Origin: Thermoprotei archaeon
GTDB taxonomy: Archaea > Thermoproteota > Thermoprotei > QMSL01 > B3-G16
NCBI GenBank assembly: GCA_021162845.1
Contig: JAGGXX010000061.1
Span: forward strand, 26,201-90,200
Direction: 5' to 3'
DNA: 64,000 bases
Shown: positions 51,829 to 61,454 of the stretch, in pieces
Numbering within the stretch: the first letter of the stretch is position 1
Layout: each line of letters begins with the position of its first letter
Made by a program: the position numbers and the translations under genes
Notes under the pieces: generated by a model
Database searches by the model: none
What the model was told of the DNA's origin: nothing
The model's input: only the letters and a program-made list of their open reading frames with translations

Positions 51829-52264
51829 GACACCATGTATATCATTATTACGTGAAGTACAACTTATTTCCTCTCTTTAACAATTTGAGTTTAACAAATA
51901 AGCTCCCTCGCGACCGTTCTGAAGAAGATTAGTGAAAGCCGTATATCATGTGGTCAGGCTAGTCGTTCTCTTCATGGCCCCAGCTCAGAGCTCGCACCCA
52001 TCTTCATCCCTGAGTACTCATTTAAAGAATGTTGTAAATAACAGTTTACCCTCAGCGAAATGGACATGCATGGATGCGTGGTTGTATCTAACTGATGAGA
52101 GGGTAATTGCTGTCATTAAGTTGAATCATGGAAGCTCACATGTCCAATCAGAGAGACCCGCGTTTCCCTGACTAGGTCACTTATAATGAGTTGACGTTGA
52201 ATTAAGCCTATAAGCCTTTATAAGGCGATATTAGGGAATACTGTGTTAATGAGGTTATGGTATC
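51829..52264. other. Intergenic region, 436 bp
   Basis: The region contains a palindromic TATA-like motif (GCCTT TAT AAGGC, just before the gene at 52265) that is probably its promoter. A 79-codon GTG-started frame at 51932-52171 begins with a short hydrophobic stretch but ends in a low-complexity Ser/His mix; I do not accept it as a gene. No RNA gene was found. Confidence 0.4.
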
Positions 52265-52924
52265 ATGGCTCCTTTATGCTCTCTAAAAGACGTAATCTCC
52301 CTTTCCCTTCTCTTACCATGGAACCTAGTGGTCATCTACTTAATATCGAGAAAGGGATATGAGCTAGTGAGCCGGATTAAGGGAAGGGTAGCTGGCATTT
52401 ACTTAGCGAGGAAGTTAATACACATACTAAGTGGGGGTCTTACGGTCCTAGTATTGCCCTTAGCCTTCGACGGCCCTTTTCTCCCTTCGATTTCCGCCAT
52501 AGGTTTAGCACTAGTGACTTACCTACCTCATAAGAGAGGGAGGCTTATGACGTGGTTTCAGATGAAGGACAACATCTCGGAGGTATATTTCGCCCTCATG
52601 TGGGGCTTATTGATCCTAGTAACATGGTACATAGACATACGGCTAGCGATATTACCCATTTCCTTCATGGCTTTTGGGGATGGTATCACGGGCATAGTGC
52701 GCGTCGTTCTCTATTCACATAGGAATAAGGCATGGATTGGGAACTTGGCCATGGGTCTAGTATGTGTCCCTCTCGGCTATGCCTATCTAGGCACCATTGG
52801 GGCCCTCGCTGGGGCGATGGCTAGCCTCATCGAGCACTTCGAGTTCATCGATGATAACCTCTCTATACCACTTACTTCTCTATCGATATTGTTGATAACA
52901 AAATCCCTTATGCCCTCGATTTAG
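52265..52924 (+). CDS. CTP-dependent polyprenol/diacylglycerol kinase-like membrane protein
   Basis: A 219-aa protein with about six membrane helices. ARKLIHILSGGLTVLVLP near residue 48 matches the RKxxH segment of the SEC59/VTE5 and DGK1 (CTP-dependent) family, and FMAFGDGITGIVRVV near 138 is the acidic, glycine-rich motif of the CDP-alcohol/cytidylyltransferase-type fold. Related enzymes use CTP to phosphorylate dolichol, phytol or diacylglycerol. The lipid is unknown here. The gene starts after a palindromic TATA motif and is followed by a CDF transporter after 37 bp. Confidence 0.75.
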   Translation: MAPLCSLKDVISLSLLLPWNLVVIYLISRKGYELVSRIKGRVAGIYLARKLIHILSGGLTVLVLPLAFDGPFLPSISAIGLALVTYLPHKRGRLMTWFQMKDNISEVYFALMWGLLILVTWYIDIRLAILPISFMAFGDGITGIVRVVLYSHRNKAWIGNLAMGLVCVPLGYAYLGTIGALAGAMASLIEHFEFIDDNLSIPLTSLSILLITKSLMPSI

Positions 52925-52961
52925 AAAGGGCTTTTTGAAAATTAATTTAGCTTAAGACCAT

Positions 52962-53888
52962 ATGGGTAGAAGATATCCTTATATCTCTCGTCCAAGATGT
53001 GGGGAGATAAGGTGTACGTCGGTGAGGAGCCCAACGAGAACGGTATACATCATAGCGCTCCTTAACGCCATAGCTTTAGTAGTTAAGATACTCGGTGGCC
53101 TCCTCACCGGTAGTATAGCGCTTTTAGCCGATGGTCTTGATTCCGTGTTAAACGTGGTAAGCTTATCGCTTGTCCGTAGGTATTACGTGAAATCGAGGAA
53201 ACCCCCAGATGAGAGCCATCATTATGGCCATTATAGATACGAGGCCTACGCCTCAATAATAGTGATCATAATAATGACGTTCCTGAGCTCCATTGTGTTC
53301 ATGTCCGTCCTCTTGGATTTAATTGAGGAGAGGAGCGTTAACATGATATTAAGCCCTACCGCTATATACTTGGCGCTACTTTCATTGGCCATTAATGGCA
53401 TAGCGATATGCATGCTGAGCGAGTGGAAAGAGGAGAGCATAGCACTGAGAACTGAGTTCAGGCATATATCCACAGATCTCTTCGAGGCATCACTTGTACT
53501 TGTAGGCGTGATCCTAGCAGTCTACTTCTCTAAGATCTGGGATCTGATGGCGGCCTTACTGATAAGCGCATTCATATTCAGAAGCATAGGCAAGTCACTA
53601 ACGGAGATCAAATCCTTTATAATGGACGCAAGCCCTGAGCCTGCGATCATGAAGAAGATAACGGATATTATAGGTGCTACTAAGGGCGTTGAGGGCTTTC
53701 ACGCGTTGAGAGCTAGGAAGGTGGGCGACCGCATATTCCTTGACGTGCATCTCACCTTTAAAAAGGGGACTCCTGTTGAAGAGGCACATGAGATAGCATC
53801 GCTCGTGGAAAGCAAGCTCATGGAGGCTTTCAATGGTAAGGTAGACGTCGTAATACACATTGAACCAAACAATGCCTCTATCCTATGA
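52962..53888 (+). CDS. Cation diffusion facilitator (CDF) transporter
   Basis: A 308-aa protein with six membrane helices. Helix 2 has ALLADGLDSVLNVVSLS, with the DxxxD metal site (canonical HxxxD), and helix 5 has HISTDLFEASLVLVG, giving the second HxxxD pair. The C-terminal cytoplasmic ferredoxin-like domain (about 220-308) ends with VEGFHALRARKVGDRIFLDV and VVIHIEP, typical of CDF proteins. CDF proteins export Zn, Mn, Fe or Co in exchange for protons. Metal specificity cannot be read reliably from the sequence. Its end overlaps the convergent formamidase by 11 bp. Confidence 0.9.
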   Translation: MGRRYPYISRPRCGEIRCTSVRSPTRTVYIIALLNAIALVVKILGGLLTGSIALLADGLDSVLNVVSLSLVRRYYVKSRKPPDESHHYGHYRYEAYASIIVIIIMTFLSSIVFMSVLLDLIEERSVNMILSPTAIYLALLSLAINGIAICMLSEWKEESIALRTEFRHISTDLFEASLVLVGVILAVYFSKIWDLMAALLISAFIFRSIGKSLTEIKSFIMDASPEPAIMKKITDIIGATKGVEGFHALRARKVGDRIFLDVHLTFKKGTPVEEAHEIASLVESKLMEAFNGKVDVVIHIEPNNASIL

Positions 53889-54831
53889 AGAGATGTTCCA
53901 CATTGCCTATTAGCTCCTTCGGTATGACCGCGCGTACACCCTTCTTGGGATCGACTACTTGGTTTATCTCAAGGTCAACGGTGAGGCTGGCCAGCATATA
54001 TGCTTCTTCAAATGAGAGGCCCCTTGCCCCTGCTATGCCCTTTACAGCCGTTTCCGAGGCGTACGTGCATGCCTCGTCTAAGGTATTGCCACAGGCCAAT
54101 ACAGCCAGATGATCATCCGTCTCTAATATAGGCCAAGGAGGCTGCTTGCCCTTTATAATGTCCACTTTAACTAGCACTTCTCCGCTTACTTCCACCGCTG
54201 ATACGCATAGCTCACCGTTCGCCTGTAGTGCATGCAGGTCGCCCATGGCCAAGAGAGCGCCTTCTGCGAATACTGGGAAATATAACCTAGTTCCCGCCCG
54301 TACCTCCTTAGTATCCATATTACCCCCATGCCTCCCCAGGCTTCCAGCTGGTACCTCGCCTTCACCTGGCGCTACGCCTATGGTTCCGATCATGGGGTGA
54401 GCGCATAGCTTTATTCCATCGAAATGAACTAGTCTATCCTTTATCCTTACTAGCTTTACTCTAGGCTTGAAATCCATATGACCAAGAGCACCGTATTTCG
54501 GTATGACGACCATGACTCCTATTTCCTCAACCCTTATATCAAGTATATCCACGACTAACGTATCACCTGCCTCAGCTCCCTCTACGTATAACGGTCCGGT
54601 AGCTCCGTCTACCTTAGACCAGTCAAGCTCATTTAGCGTCATGTCCTCGCTCTTGATCTGTCCCCCTAATGCGTCTATGGTCTCAAAGAGGACTAGTTCC
54701 CCTGGCTTAGCGGTCTCCACGGGCTCATTCCTAGGGCTAAAGCTATATATGAGCCGGGTTCTGGATATCATCTTCAAGGTATTCACCCCATTACGTTTTA
54801 CTACACCGTTGCTATCGATAAAAACGTTCAT
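53878..54831 (-). CDS. Acetamidase/formamidase family protein
   Basis: A 317-aa protein over the full length of the FmdA/AmdA family. VLFETIDALGGQI (near 48), GPLYVEGAEAGDTLVVDILD (near 78), CAHPMIGTIGVAP (near 142) and PGRHGGNMDTKEV-like SLGRHGGNMDTKEVRAGTRLYF (near 165) are the conserved blocks; the last is the family's strongest signature. These enzymes hydrolyse formamide or acetamide to ammonia and the acid. Archaeal members often have unproven substrates. The neighbours do not point to a nitrogen pathway. Confidence 0.9.
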   Translation of the reverse strand: MNVFIDSNGVVKRNGVNTLKMISRTRLIYSFSPRNEPVETAKPGELVLFETIDALGGQIKSEDMTLNELDWSKVDGATGPLYVEGAEAGDTLVVDILDIRVEEIGVMVVIPKYGALGHMDFKPRVKLVRIKDRLVHFDGIKLCAHPMIGTIGVAPGEGEVPAGSLGRHGGNMDTKEVRAGTRLYFPVFAEGALLAMGDLHALQANGELCVSAVEVSGEVLVKVDIIKGKQPPWPILETDDHLAVLACGNTLDEACTYASETAVKGIAGARGLSFEEAYMLASLTVDLEINQVVDPKKGVRAVIPKELIGNVEHLFIG

Positions 54832-54946
54832 CAGGTGTTCACTATACTCCTGAACATGCCGTAATTTTAAGGCATGACTACATAATTCACTACGAAATAT
54901 CGAGAATGATTTTTAACAAGTAAATCATCCACATGTTCATTATTTA

Positions 54947-55816
54947 TTGAAATATTTCCAAATGAATGTGTTTAAGAAAAATGATAAAACTATTGGAACG
55001 CATAACGAAATTATGCATGAAGACAAGTACAAGATAGTGGTACCTCTAATGTATGCCGATAAAAAGAAAACCACATTTATCGGCCTAAAGCTAAAGAATC
55101 GTCCGGAGGTCATAGGGAGGATAACCGATGTACTGGCCGACGCTAACGTTAACGTATTAAACGGGATACATAGCGTAAGCGAAGATCGTCGGTTCAGTTA
55201 TTGGATTTTCATCGCTGATCTCTCGAACGCGAAATTGACAACCGAGGAGATCATGAGGAGGATCAGATCGATGGATGATGTGATAAGCTTAGATCATGGC
55301 ATAAGGTGGTTTAATAACTTAGGCTTGCCCTCCTTCTCAACAGAATTAACCCTTATGGGGGAGAAAGTCGTAATTTGGAGGGGCTTATGGGCTACCTTCT
55401 TCTTCAGGTCCATATTAGATGAGTTCAAGGAAGGAGGAGAGGCCTTCATATATCACGTCGGTAGAAGAGCAGGTCACATGGCGGCGAAGTGGTGGCTTAC
55501 AAGGACTAGCATCTGCGACGTCAAGCGTTTACTAAAGCTCGCGCTTGAGATCTGGAGAGCCCTTGGGTGGATAAAGAACTACGATGTGCCTGTGTTATGC
55601 ATCGGACCTCCTAAATTCCTAGTCATACTTTACGGATTATATACCTGTGAGCCATTCAGAGGGTCTGGAGATAGGCCTAGAGGTCACCTTGCTAGAGGCA
55701 TGCTGACTGGATATCTAGAGGAGATACTCGGCGTAAGCCTCTCCTCCTCTGAGAGGAAATGTATTGCTAGAGGGGATCCCTTCTGTGAGATGTTCGTGTG
55801 CTCAGAGGACTACTAA
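54947..55816 (+). CDS. ACT-V4R sensor protein
   Basis: A 289-aa protein. Residues about 38-120 form an ACT domain (FIGLKLKNRPEVIGRITDVL, ADANVNVLNGIHSVSED), a small-ligand-binding fold usually for amino acids. Residues about 150-289 form a V4R domain (vinyl-4-reductase-like), with FIYHVGRRAGHMAAKWW and the C-terminal Cys pattern CIARGDPFCEMFVC. V4R domains bind hydrophobic or tetrapyrrole-like small molecules. No output domain is present, so it may act through protein partners. TTG start 54947 or ATG 54962 (same frame). Confidence 0.8.
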   Translation: MKYFQMNVFKKNDKTIGTHNEIMHEDKYKIVVPLMYADKKKTTFIGLKLKNRPEVIGRITDVLADANVNVLNGIHSVSEDRRFSYWIFIADLSNAKLTTEEIMRRIRSMDDVISLDHGIRWFNNLGLPSFSTELTLMGEKVVIWRGLWATFFFRSILDEFKEGGEAFIYHVGRRAGHMAAKWWLTRTSICDVKRLLKLALEIWRALGWIKNYDVPVLCIGPPKFLVILYGLYTCEPFRGSGDRPRGHLARGMLTGYLEEILGVSLSSSERKCIARGDPFCEMFVCSEDY

Positions 55817-55861
55817 AAACCATATCTTATATCAGCCCTAAGTAACTACTAGTGATCAAAC

Positions 55862-57400
55862 ATGAGGTTGCGATTGAAGGCGCTGGGGTTTCTCTCCGGA
55901 AAGCCCATGGTAGTCATAGACGATTCCGTGGCCCAGCTCCTAGGAGTTAAACCACACGAAAGGGTCGAGGTGAGGTACAGGGATAAAGAGATAGTGACGA
56001 TAGTGAACGTCGCTGGGGAAATAGCTCAGGACGTCATCCTAGCCAGCGATGATGTATTCAGGTACCTGGAAGCGGAAGATGGAAGCGAAGTAGAGGTGAC
56101 CCCCTCTCCCCCTCCATCAAGCCTTGAGTACATAAAGAATAGACTTAAGGGGACTAGGCTTAGCTATGAGGAGGTCAAGGCTATAGTGGAAGACATAGTC
56201 TCAGGTAGCTTAAGTGAGATAGAGCTCACGGCTTTAGTGACTACGATGTATCACGTGGGGATGAGTGTCGAGGAGATGTATTATTTCAGTAAGGCAATGG
56301 CGGAGACTGGGGAGATCCTTGAACTGAATAGGAAGCCCATATTAGATAAGCATAGCATAGGGGGCGTGCCGGGAGATAAGACCACCCTTGTGGTGGTCCC
56401 GGTAATCGCCTCACTTGGATACACTATACCGAAGACTTCCTCTCGTGCGATAACATCCCCTGCAGGAACGGCGGACAGAGTAGAAGTACTAGCCCCTGTG
56501 ACGCTAAGCCTAGATGAGGTAAAGGAGGTAGTGCTGAAGACCAATGGATGCATGGTATGGGGAGGTTCCTTACATCTAGCTCCAGCCGATGATAAGATCA
56601 TCCGCGTCGAATACCCCTTAGCCATAGACCCATTCTTCGTTCCGTCTATTATGGCGAAGAAGAAGGCAGTCGGCTCGACCCATGTGGTCATAGATATACC
56701 GACAGGAAGAGGCGCCAAGGTCAAGACGATAGGTGAGGGACATTATATCGCTAAGGACTTCATAGAGGTAGGGAGGAGGCTTGGGATGGAGGTGACCTGT
56801 GCCTTAACCTATGGCGAGCAACCGATAGGATATGCCATGGGCCCTGCCCTTGAGGCTAGGGAAGCCCTTCTAACTCTTAAGGGGAAAGGGCCTACGGATC
56901 TAGTGGATAAAGCAGCTAGCATAGCTGGTACTTTATTAGGGATGGTCGGAGTGGAAAACGGAAAAGCCATGGCGTTGGAAGCCATCAAATCAGGTAGAGC
57001 TGAGAAGAAGCTGAGGGAGATAATAGAGGCTCAAGGAGGGGATCCCGAGGTAGAACCCGAAGATATACCCTTAGGTGATAAACTCCTTACCGTGTATGCT
57101 GAAAGCGAAGGAATCGTCCTCTGGATAAACAATAAGGTGATGGCGTACATAGCTAGGTTAGCTGGCGCTCCCGTGGATAAAGGAGCTGGAGTATTACTTA
57201 AGGTGAAGATAGGGGATCTAGTTAAAAAGGGAGACCCATTGTTCCAGATAGTGGCTGAGAGGGCGTATAAACTTCAATTAGCTGAAAAAGCCCTAGAGGA
57301 GCTCAGACCCATAGGCATAGGTAAACCGCAGGAACAAATGCTCATAGAGAGTATAAGCTTCGTCATGCCGCATGAGCGCCTACCCATTATCGAAAGATAG
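55862..57400 (+). CDS. deoA: AMP phosphorylase
   Basis: A 512-aa enzyme related to thymidine phosphorylase. An N-terminal beta-barrel domain (about 1-85) is characteristic of archaeal AMP phosphorylase and absent from the bacterial nucleoside enzyme. KHSIGGVPGDKTTLVVVPV (near residue 163) is the phosphate/nucleotide loop, and TSSRAITSPAGTADRVEVL (near 197) continues the active site. The enzyme cleaves AMP, CMP and UMP with phosphate to ribose-1,5-bisphosphate and base. That bisphosphate feeds an isomerase and type III RubisCO in the archaeal nucleotide pathway; neither gene is in this window. It overlaps the convergent mannosidase by 14 bp. Confidence 0.93.
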   Translation: MRLRLKALGFLSGKPMVVIDDSVAQLLGVKPHERVEVRYRDKEIVTIVNVAGEIAQDVILASDDVFRYLEAEDGSEVEVTPSPPPSSLEYIKNRLKGTRLSYEEVKAIVEDIVSGSLSEIELTALVTTMYHVGMSVEEMYYFSKAMAETGEILELNRKPILDKHSIGGVPGDKTTLVVVPVIASLGYTIPKTSSRAITSPAGTADRVEVLAPVTLSLDEVKEVVLKTNGCMVWGGSLHLAPADDKIIRVEYPLAIDPFFVPSIMAKKKAVGSTHVVIDIPTGRGAKVKTIGEGHYIAKDFIEVGRRLGMEVTCALTYGEQPIGYAMGPALEAREALLTLKGKGPTDLVDKAASIAGTLLGMVGVENGKAMALEAIKSGRAEKKLREIIEAQGGDPEVEPEDIPLGDKLLTVYAESEGIVLWINNKVMAYIARLAGAPVDKGAGVLLKVKIGDLVKKGDPLFQIVAERAYKLQLAEKALEELRPIGIGKPQEQMLIESISFVMPHERLPIIER

Positions 57401-59954
57401 CTTCCTCCTTCACCTTCATTCTTATAGTGACTATCTCGTTATGTCCTATCCTGAACTCCACAGCTCCTTTTTCCACGGGGATCTCTTCCTCCTTGATGTA
57501 CCTTCCTTCCTCCATAAGATCCGTTCTAACAGCCTTTTCTACCCTGAAGACGAGCTTTACATGACACTTTCCATCACGGCCTAACCCCTCGTAGACCCTA
57601 AGTATGAGCTCATCCGTATCCTCAGCCTTTTTCAGAGCCGAGAGCAGTATGTTATTCTCCCCTATCTCTAGGAATGAAAGCTCCCTAGGTAATGATCCTT
57701 TATGCTTCGTATCCACGTAAGCTATCAGTGGATAGTTAAATTCGTACCCCTTCTTCAGCACTGATGATCTTCTCCAATCGCCTTTGTGGGGATAAAGTGC
57801 ATAGCGTATTACGTGTATGCCGACACGTGGATCATCTGACTGGTCTGTCCATTGATCTTGCCTAGGCATATAAGGATATCCTCGTCTTGGACCCCTAAGT
57901 AACGTCATTCTGATGGTATTCCCTACCACGTCAAAGCCGTACTTGCAGTCATTGAGTAAGGCTACACCATAATCTCCCTCCTCAGTATCCATATTAACCC
58001 AATAAAGGGCTGGTACCTCGAACTTGGCCCTATCAGCTGGCTCCCATGCCCTCCTTGGCATCTCCATCTGCTTAGGAGGCGACTCCTCATAGACATATTG
58101 GTAGCGCTGTATAGCTCCGAATGGAATGCTATATGTGGCCCAATGATTCCTGAAGCTCAGGGGAAAAGCCACTTTAGCTGTTCTATACCTCTCGTGCCAA
58201 TCCACCTTCATAAGGAAATCGACCCTAGGGATCCCCTGATAGAGGATTATGTACTGCTCGAATGTGGACTTCCCATATCTCTTGACTACCCTGATGATCC
58301 CTCTGACAGGCCCCTTCTCCACTACGCTTACTTCCTCAGCTTTGCCTAGCTCAACGAGGGAGCCTAGGTACATGTTCCACGCGGGCTCGCCTGCAGGGGC
58401 ATTAGGAGGACGATCCTCATATAGCTGTACGATGTTGCCTCTACCCGATGAGTCCAGGACCTCCCTTCTGTTGATCTTATCGTAAACCCTACTTAGACAT
58501 CCGCTTTCTCCATTTATCTCCACACGCAGGTACTCGTTCTCGAGGAAGTACTCTTCTACGCTTAACGTAGAGACGGCCTGTTTCGGTTCCTCAGACGGAA
58601 TAACGCGGTATACCTTATATCCAAGCGAGGGTACGTCCCTCGCTATGAAGATCGCCTTTTTATCTCCGCCCTCCTCTACTATTTGCACTAGTACTTCCTT
58701 ACCATATGGATCTATGACTTTAAAGCGCTCTAAGTTGCCAAGTTCCCTAATACTAAGCTCCACGATATCGCTTCTGCTCCAGGAGAGCGGATTAAATACT
58801 ATTATCGGTATGCCATCGCCGCTCGTATCCACACGAGAGGCTATGGTGCTTAACGCCCTCTTAAGCACCTCGTATCCGACCTTATATATCTCCTTATAGT
58901 CCTCCTCTGCCTCCTTATATACCTCCTCTATTGAGGTTCCATCCAGGTTATCATGGACTTGATTGAGGAGTAGTCTCTTCCACGCGGAATTCAGTTCCTC
59001 CTGAGGGTATTTCATCCCGAGGATCATAGCTATCGAGGCGAACCTTTCAGCCGTTAGAAGGAGGCACTCGCACTTCCTGTTATGATACTTCACCTTTGCC
59101 TCAGTAGTGTACGTCCCCCTATGCGTCTTGACGTATAGTTCATCCCTCACCACGGGCACTTTTATCCTTTCTGCGATCTGCCTAATATTCTCGAACCATT
59201 GCTTGGCCGTGGAGAAGAACACTAGAGGGAAGTCTAATCGCTTCATAAGCCATAACGCATCCTTAATCATATCCTCGGTAGGCCCTCCTCCGTGATCTCC
59301 CCGGCCGAAGAGAACCAGAAGCTTATCTATACCGTGCTTCTCCTTGAGCTCTTCTAGCTGCCTTAATAGCCTAGTAGGGCGTATATCCTCCGAATAACTG
59401 CCTACCGTATGATATGCTAGGATCCTCGACCCATCAGGTGCCTCCCACCAGAATAAGTTATAAGGGAATGGTATCGGTGGCCTCATGCGCTCTATTTGCC
59501 ACTTAAGCTTATGAGTTACGAAGTACTCTATGCCGCATTTCCTTAATATCTGAGGTAAGGTCCAGCAGAAGCCGAAACTATCAGGCAGCCATGCCACTTT
59601 AACATCCACGCCGAACTTCCTTAGGAAATACCTTTTACCGAAGAGATACTGCCTTACAAGGGATTCACCGCATGGGAGGTTGGCATTATGCTCCACCCAT
59701 GCCCCTCCGACTATCTCCCATCTCCCTTCCTGGACCCTCTTCTTTATTTCCCTGAATATCTCTGGGTAGTGCTCCTCCATCCATTCATATAATTGCGCGC
59801 TACTCTGGGCATAACAGAATAATGAGTACTTATCCATTAGACTTAACACTGATCTGAACGTCCGGGGGCATATCTCGCGGATGGTCTCCTCACGCGTCCA
59901 CAGCCATGATAGGTCTATATGGGCATGACCTACTAGGTAAACCTCATCGGGCAT
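57387..59954 (-). CDS. GH38 alpha-mannosidase
   Basis: An 855-aa glycosidase of family GH38. The zinc site begins VGHAHIDLSWLWTREE (His10, Asp14), the nucleophile is Asp125 in AWLPDSFGFC, and GGAWVEHNANLPCGESLVRQ (near 83) is the family's conserved aglycone block. WWEAPDGSRILAYH near residue 175 and LVLFGRGDHGGGPTEDM (near 225, second zinc region) follow. The C-terminal half is beta-rich. No signal peptide is present, so it is intracellular. GH38 removes mannose from alpha-mannosides, for example glycan breakdown products. It overlaps AMP phosphorylase at its 3' end. Confidence 0.94.
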   Translation of the reverse strand: MPDEVYLVGHAHIDLSWLWTREETIREICPRTFRSVLSLMDKYSLFCYAQSSAQLYEWMEEHYPEIFREIKKRVQEGRWEIVGGAWVEHNANLPCGESLVRQYLFGKRYFLRKFGVDVKVAWLPDSFGFCWTLPQILRKCGIEYFVTHKLKWQIERMRPPIPFPYNLFWWEAPDGSRILAYHTVGSYSEDIRPTRLLRQLEELKEKHGIDKLLVLFGRGDHGGGPTEDMIKDALWLMKRLDFPLVFFSTAKQWFENIRQIAERIKVPVVRDELYVKTHRGTYTTEAKVKYHNRKCECLLLTAERFASIAMILGMKYPQEELNSAWKRLLLNQVHDNLDGTSIEEVYKEAEEDYKEIYKVGYEVLKRALSTIASRVDTSGDGIPIIVFNPLSWSRSDIVELSIRELGNLERFKVIDPYGKEVLVQIVEEGGDKKAIFIARDVPSLGYKVYRVIPSEEPKQAVSTLSVEEYFLENEYLRVEINGESGCLSRVYDKINRREVLDSSGRGNIVQLYEDRPPNAPAGEPAWNMYLGSLVELGKAEEVSVVEKGPVRGIIRVVKRYGKSTFEQYIILYQGIPRVDFLMKVDWHERYRTAKVAFPLSFRNHWATYSIPFGAIQRYQYVYEESPPKQMEMPRRAWEPADRAKFEVPALYWVNMDTEEGDYGVALLNDCKYGFDVVGNTIRMTLLRGPRRGYPYMPRQDQWTDQSDDPRVGIHVIRYALYPHKGDWRRSSVLKKGYEFNYPLIAYVDTKHKGSLPRELSFLEIGENNILLSALKKAEDTDELILRVYEGLGRDGKCHVKLVFRVEKAVRTDLMEEGRYIKEEEIPVEKGAVEFRIGHNEIVTIRMKVKEEAIFR

Positions 59955-60031
59955 AGTGTTAACTCCACCGTTAAGAGGCTATAAGGTTTATTATGGCCTA
60001 TTGGCGACCTCCGTGTCCATCTAAGATCGCG

Positions 60032-60655
60032 TTATCCGAAGGTTTGCCAGCTCCTCAGGACATCATTTACCTCCTTAAGACTCCTTACACGCCTCACTCT
60101 ATCGTCCACCTCGCGGAGCCTCCTCGTCCACCTTCTGCATATGTGAATAGCCCAGCAGCCAACTCTCAACGCGGCCCTTACGTCATTCATCAGATCGCCT
60201 ATTACCACCGTCTCCTCAGCTCTAAACCCTGTCCTATCAAGAACTATCCTTATCTGCTCCTCCCTTAAGGGGATGTCATCCCTTGTAACCTTCGCTAGGA
60301 ATAGGGATCGCACTCCCAAATCATCAAGTATAGCGCTAGCTACCCTATCGCTCTGCAGGGTGACGAGACTAAGTCTATAATTCGAGCTAAGCTCCTTAAG
60401 CACTTTAGGGGAGTCGTCGAGTACCTTAACCTCGGTTAGGGCTTTAAGCTCGTGCTCTTCAACTATTGCTGAGACAACCTTGAAGAGCTCCTTATCCATC
60501 CAAATCTCACTGTATAACTTAACTATCGACCTAACCCGTCTTTGAAGCATCTCAGAAAGCTTCCTCCTTACATCACTCCATTTTACAGGTAGGAGGATCA
60601 ACGTTCCATCAAGGTCGAATATCAGGTGTCGTATTCCCATCCTCTTCCCCATCAT
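60032..60655 (-). CDS. HAD hydrolase, phosphoglycolate phosphatase-like
   Basis: A 207-aa HAD protein. Motif I is LIFDLDGTLILLPVKW (Asp at about residue 14 and 16), followed by a small helical cap (about 25-80), motif II in LSLVTLQSDRV, and motif IV VIGDLMNDVRAALRVG, where two Asp bind Mg. ATG codons at 60655 and slightly downstream are both possible. The TnpB relic begins within 16 bases upstream of this divergent gene, so its promoter lies inside relic DNA. Substrate unknown. Confidence 0.86.
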   Translation of the reverse strand: MMGKRMGIRHLIFDLDGTLILLPVKWSDVRRKLSEMLQRRVRSIVKLYSEIWMDKELFKVVSAIVEEHELKALTEVKVLDDSPKVLKELSSNYRLSLVTLQSDRVASAILDDLGVRSLFLAKVTRDDIPLREEQIRIVLDRTGFRAEETVVIGDLMNDVRAALRVGCWAIHICRRWTRRLREVDDRVRRVRSLKEVNDVLRSWQTFG

Positions 60656-60670
60656 ACTACCTTAGCTCGC

Positions 60671-61051
60671 TTTAAGTGTTTTCTCGAGAGGAGGATTAGC
60701 CAGTTCTGGAAGGTTGACCTTGACTTGTTCTCAATAGACTTGGAGAATCGAAGAGTTTCAATAGCAACTCCAAATGGTAGAGTAAAGGTAGGACTACTTC
60801 ATGGAATCTCTCATGAGAAGTTCAGAAGAAATGGAAATTGATAACGTTACCTTCGGTACTATGAATGAAATGAAGAAGGTAGAGGCAAAGGAGAGAGTGA
60901 TAAGGACAGTATACTTCTTAAAGAGGAGGCTTCAATCCAAGCCTAGGCTAAATGAGAAGTCTATACTAGCTAAATACAGAGGGAGCGGAGGATTAAGAAG
61001 ATATACCTCCTCCATGAAAAGAGAAGGGAAGAATACCCACTACGAAAGTAG
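60671..61051 (+). pseudogene. Degraded TnpB gene
   Basis: A run of TnpB-like segments without a start or catalytic core. FKCFLERRISQFWKVDL and VSIATPNGRVKVGLLHG resemble the TnpB N-terminal wedge domain; ERVIRTVYFLKRRLQSKPRL and LAKYRG resemble the helix before RuvC-II. After a frameshift near 60975 the other frame continues RERRRIKKIYLLHEKRREEY. The intact TnpB at 16741 has AKYGFRERRRVEDRLKK at the equivalent place. The zinc ribbon and catalytic Asp/Glu are gone. A serine recombinase gene is not visible nearby, so this is a relic. Confidence 0.7.
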
Positions 61052-61085
61052 CGGATAGTCAGAACGGTTCGCGGATGGTATTGCT

Positions 61086-61433
61086 GTGGACGGTATATTC
61101 GTCATCCTAGGCAGGAATAACATACCAAAGGGAACCGGGACTCCATATGATATAGACAGGAATAAGCTATTCTCGATCGATTATGAAGTGGGGGAGATAC
61201 TCGCTGTCATGGAGCCAAGGTATCAGATGGCGTGCTGTTGTAAGCCCATTATAGCCAAAGGCATGGTGGTAATATGTACTTGGTATAAGGATAGCGAGGA
61301 CAACGAGTATCCGAGTTACTATTATTGCTGGAGAGTTAAGGTTAAGGAGGGAGGAAAACCTATTGATAAGGATGGCTTGGTGGTCTTCATCACGGAGGAT
61401 ACGGCACGGGATGTCTCACAGGCCTTAACTTAA
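61086..61433 (+). CDS. Uncharacterised 115-aa protein
   Basis: A GTG-started protein with a Cys triplet in MACCCKPI and a later Cys, mixed beta content, Tyr-rich (YPSYYYCWRVKV). The composition is protein-like, but I recognise no family and no signal or membrane segment. It lies in the same direction as the TnpB relic and convergent with CheA (21-bp gap). It may be a small protein of the chemosensory neighbourhood or an orphan. The start is uncertain. Confidence 0.45.
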   Translation: MDGIFVILGRNNIPKGTGTPYDIDRNKLFSIDYEVGEILAVMEPRYQMACCCKPIIAKGMVVICTWYKDSEDNEYPSYYYCWRVKVKEGGKPIDKDGLVVFITEDTARDVSQALT

Positions 61434-61454
61434 AAGCGATTAAAGGGTAAAGCT

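Noticed and set aside
51932..52171. 79-codon GTG frame in the 436-bp gap
   Set aside because: Low-complexity, no ribosome-binding site, no family; it could be chance.
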